Assembly (NCBI GenBank): GCA_964472525.1
Contig: CAYYLL010000011.1
Location: 14,818-78,817 of the forward strand
DNA length: 64,000 nt
Direction of reading: 5' to 3'
Source of the DNA: SZUA-37 sp964472525
GTDB taxonomy: Bacteria; Pseudomonadota; Gammaproteobacteria; UBA6429; Thiohalophilaceae
Shown here: piece by piece, positions 61,727 to 64,000 of the stretch
How the letters are laid out: each line of letters starts with the position of its first letter
Position numbering within the stretch: position 1 is the stretch's first letter
Made by a program: the position numbers and the translations under genes
The notes under the pieces: model-generated
The model's input: only the letters and a program-made list of their open reading frames with translations
The model's database searches: none
Told to the model about the DNA's origin: nothing

Positions 61727-62470
61727 TTACGGCTTATCAGTTTGCCATTGCCCATCAATAAAATATTGTAAAGGCTGGAAGTGTGTTTTATATGACATTT
61801 TTTGTGACTCTGAGTTCCAATAACCCAAATAAAGCCATTTTAAACGGCGCTGCCGAAGCAGTGCGATTTGGTGCTGAATAGCCAGAATCCCCAAACTCAG
61901 GTTGGCTAGCTCAGGTTCAAAAAAAGTATATACAGCCGATAAGCCATCGCTTAATTTATCCATCACCGCAACGGCGACTAATTGCTGCTCACGTCTAAAT
62001 TCGAGTAACTCAGAATCACACCAATGGCTGTTTATCAGATCGTTGTAAGCTATTTTTGAAGATGGATCCATGCCGCCGTTTGGATGGCGTGCCTTTAAGT
62101 AACGTGAATATAAATTAAAATGTTCTTCGTTATAACGCACCGGATGAGAAAGGGGAGTGATGTTTGTGTTTTTATTCCAACAACGATGTTGCTGCTTGCT
62201 CGCGTTGAACTGCTCAACATTTAATCTGACAGGAACACATAGATGGCAATGCTCACAATGCGGTCGGTAAACATGATTACCGCTGCGTCTAAAACCTAAT
62301 GTGGCAAGGTAACTATAATGATGTTGTTGTAAATCAAAATCAGGGTTAACGAACAACGTTGTTGCCTGTTGCTCAGGCAAATAGCCACATTCATGTTTGG
62401 CCGTTAAACAAAACTCAAGTGTATCGAGTACGTCGGGTTGTTTAATTTGTTGGCTTGAATTTAATGGCAT
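61727..62470 (-). CDS. bpt: Aspartate/glutamate leucyltransferase
   Basis: 247 residues, Ate1/Bpt family. It transfers Leu from Leu-tRNA to N-terminal Asp or Glu, creating an N-degron read by ClpS. The cysteine-rich N-terminal site (HECGYLP, then YRPHCEHCHLCVPVRL) and the GNAT-like C-domain (YLGYWNSESQKMSYKTHFQP) are characteristic. It lies downstream of aat on the same strand. Confidence 0.94.
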   Translation of the reverse strand: MPLNSSQQIKQPDVLDTLEFCLTAKHECGYLPEQQATTLFVNPDFDLQQHHYSYLATLGFRRSGNHVYRPHCEHCHLCVPVRLNVEQFNASKQQHRCWNKNTNITPLSHPVRYNEEHFNLYSRYLKARHPNGGMDPSSKIAYNDLINSHWCDSELLEFRREQQLVAVAVMDKLSDGLSAVYTFFEPELANLSLGILAIQHQIALLRQRRLKWLYLGYWNSESQKMSYKTHFQPLQYFIDGQWQTDKP

Positions 62471-62579
62471 ATGCTATTTACAATAAAGTGTTAATTACTT
62501 TATAAAGTTAGACGCTTTTATTGCTATTGTCTATTTTGATACTGTGATCGTTCCTGCATTAACCGATAATGCTTGTATT

Positions 62580-63284
62580 TTAAGTGTTTATGTCAAATTT
62601 CCACTGACCAACACGTGAAGATAATTTTAATGTTTGTTGCAATTCAGCTATAAATTGTCTACGCGGAATATCTTTTGCTCCCAGAGTAGTCATATGTTCT
62701 GAACTTACCTGTGCATCAATAAAATCAAACTGCCACTGTTTAAGCTGTGAGACTAAATGTGCCAGTGCAACTTTTGATGCATCGGTTTTTCGGCTAAACA
62801 TCGACTCACCAAAAAAGGCGTGCCCGAGCGATAAGCCATATAATCCTCCCACTAACTTTTGTTCAAACCAGCATTCAACCGAATGTGCATAACCTAGCTG
62901 GTGTAATTCACGGTAGGCATCGCGCATTTCATTTGTTATCCATGTGCCAAAGCCATCTTTGCGTGTACTTGCACATTCGGCGATTACTTCATTAAATGCA
63001 GTATCTAACGTGACATAAAAGATATTTTTATTCAGTGTTTTTCTTAAGCTCTTAGATGTTTTAAAGTTATTCAATTTTACAACAGCGCGTGGATTAGGTG
63101 ACCACCACATAATGGGTTGCCCATCACTGTACCAAGGGAAAACACCTTTTTGATAAGCCGCCAATAAACGCTTTGGACTAAGATCGCCACCCACGGCCAA
63201 CAAGCCATCGGGTTCATCTAATGCCAATTCAACGTCGGGAAAGGTATCAATCAGATTATCAGAAAGTAAATAGGGTGCTGTCAT
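62580..63284 (-). CDS. aat: Leucyl/phenylalanyl-tRNA-protein transferase
   Basis: 234 residues, full length. It adds Leu or Phe to N-terminal Arg or Lys, marking proteins for ClpS-ClpAP. The start FPDVELALDEPDGLLAVGGDLSPKRLLAAY and PWYSDGQPIMWWSPNPRAV are signature blocks (abridged). With bpt and clpS-clpA it completes the bacterial N-degron pathway within about 6 kb. Confidence 0.96.
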   Translation of the reverse strand: MTAPYLLSDNLIDTFPDVELALDEPDGLLAVGGDLSPKRLLAAYQKGVFPWYSDGQPIMWWSPNPRAVVKLNNFKTSKSLRKTLNKNIFYVTLDTAFNEVIAECASTRKDGFGTWITNEMRDAYRELHQLGYAHSVECWFEQKLVGGLYGLSLGHAFFGESMFSRKTDASKVALAHLVSQLKQWQFDFIDAQVSSEHMTTLGAKDIPRRQFIAELQQTLKLSSRVGQWKFDINT

Positions 63285-63301
63285 TACAATTAAAGTTAGT
63301 T

Positions 63302-64000
63302 TTATTTAAAAGGTGAATGGCTTTGCATGTCCTGAATATAGTCGTACATGCCTTGTTGTTCATGCTGAACATGTCTGCGTATGATTGTATTAAATTCAGG
63401 GTGGGCAATCCAATGTGCCGACCAAGTTTCGGTAGGCAGAAAGCCCCGATAAATTTTATGCTCACCTTGTGCGCCGGGTTCAAAATATTTTAACCCATTG
63501 TTAATGCAATATTCTAAACCCTGATAATAGCACAGCTCAAAATGTAAACTATTAAATTCCATATTACAGCCCCAGTGACGGCCATACAAAGTGTTTTCGC
63601 CACGTATACAAAATGCGCTTGCAACGTATTGAGTCTTATACTTTGCAAATAAAACAAGAATATTATCCGGCATACTTTTACCAATGGACTTAAAGAAATC
63701 CAGACTTAATGTTGCCATGCCTGATTTTTTATCAAAAGTAGAGGTGTAAAAGTTATGAAAGATACGCCATAGTGTATCATCCATGTCATGTCCTGTTTTT
63801 ATTTCAATGTTGATAGCTTGTTGCTGAATCTGTTTACGCTCACGTTTTATTTTTTTACGGTTCTTTGAATTAAAAAATGACAGATAATGATCGAAGTCAG
63901 TATAATTTTTATTCTGCCAGTGAAACTGGCAACCGAGCCGCAGCATCAGGTGCTGACGAATCCCCACGAATATTTTAGAATAATATAATAAAAACAAAAA
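63302..64000 (-). CDS. DUF482/COG3146-like GNAT-family protein, C-terminal part
   Basis: The frame is open to the window edge, so the N-terminus is missing. The visible 230 residues match the COG3146 (DUF482) family, related to FemAB/GNAT transferases: LRLGCQFHWQNKNYTDFDHY, GRHWGC, HFELCYYQGLEYCI, EPGAQGEHKIYRGFLP. The exact substrate is unknown; peptidoglycan has been suggested for relatives. It is often found next to aat. It lies 17 bases upstream of aat, probably in an operon. Confidence 0.85.
   Translation of the reverse strand, partial: FLFLLYYSKIFVGIRQHLMLRLGCQFHWQNKNYTDFDHYLSFFNSKNRKKIKRERKQIQQQAINIEIKTGHDMDDTLWRIFHNFYTSTFDKKSGMATLSLDFFKSIGKSMPDNILVLFAKYKTQYVASAFCIRGENTLYGRHWGCNMEFNSLHFELCYYQGLEYCINNGLKYFEPGAQGEHKIYRGFLPTETWSAHWIAHPEFNTIIRRHVQHEQQGMYDYIQDMQSHSPFK

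Noticed and set aside
1..64000. CRISPR array, prophage or integrated plasmid
   Set aside because: No regularly spaced repeats, phage structural genes, integrase or attachment duplications were seen beyond the small repeats listed.

Overview
This is a window of an AT-rich gammaproteobacterial chromosome, probably from a sulfur oxidiser. The block rluE-nudJ-mnmA-hflD-acnA-purB next to icd and clpS-clpA-infA-bpt-aat is typical of Gammaproteobacteria. A type I-like sulfide:quinone oxidoreductase, a divergent FisR-like sulfide regulator and a DsrS-like protein point to sulfur metabolism. I see no rRNA, tRNA, CRISPR array or intact insertion sequence.

Layout. 0-1.1 kb: end of an FAD oxidoreductase and a GtrA-like membrane protein. 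1.2-4.1 kb: sqr and its divergent sigma-54 activator, with a candidate -24/-12 promoter and palindromes between them. 4.1-11 kb: a 2OG-Fe(II) oxygenase, a radical SAM/SPASM enzyme, a REC-CheX/PAS pair and a TrpD-like protein, with stacked terminators at 9.5 kb. 11.1-35.2 kb: a c-type cytochrome island of about 24 kb. 35.6-40.7 kb: Sel1 protein, MoxR ATPase, VWA/metallopeptidase-like protein, DsrS-like protein, glutaredoxin. 40.7-45.2 kb: M61 peptidase, secretin-like protein, DUF7931-like protein, purB. 45.4-57 kb: acnA, hflD, mnmA, nudJ, rluE, a GGDEF/EAL protein and monomeric icd. 57-64 kb: csp, the N-degron genes and infA, a lipoprotein flanked by direct repeats, and a truncated DUF482-like gene.

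The cytochrome island is the main discovery. Eleven cytochrome genes carry 38 CxxCH motifs by my count (3, 2, 4, 3, 3, 3, 3, 11, 1, 2, 3). Between them lie a predicted outer-membrane beta-barrel, a PpiC-type isomerase, two NHL-propeller lipoproteins, two related helical exported proteins of unknown function, a ResB/CcsA (System II) cytochrome c assembly pair, a histidine kinase with a sigma-54 response regulator, and two stand-alone Reg_prop-type propellers. The core is nearly mirror-symmetric on one strand: NHL1, tetraheme, PPIase, barrel, A, B, H, then H', B', A', NHL2, 11-heme, ResB, CcsA, where primes mark paralogues. This looks like a duplicated trans-envelope electron conduit. Function is inferred from composition only.

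Control. Sigma-54-type promoters precede NHL1, the tetraheme gene and the kinase gene, matching the locally encoded sigma-54 activator. An FNR-like box lies upstream of the kinase gene. A GEMM-I (cyclic dinucleotide) riboswitch candidate precedes the last cytochrome gene, with the ribosome binding site at its 3' edge. The GGDEF/EAL protein at 51.6-54.6 kb could contribute to that signal pool. Other oddities are an mnmA gene that appears to start at ATT and a REP-like inverted pair near 36.1 kb.
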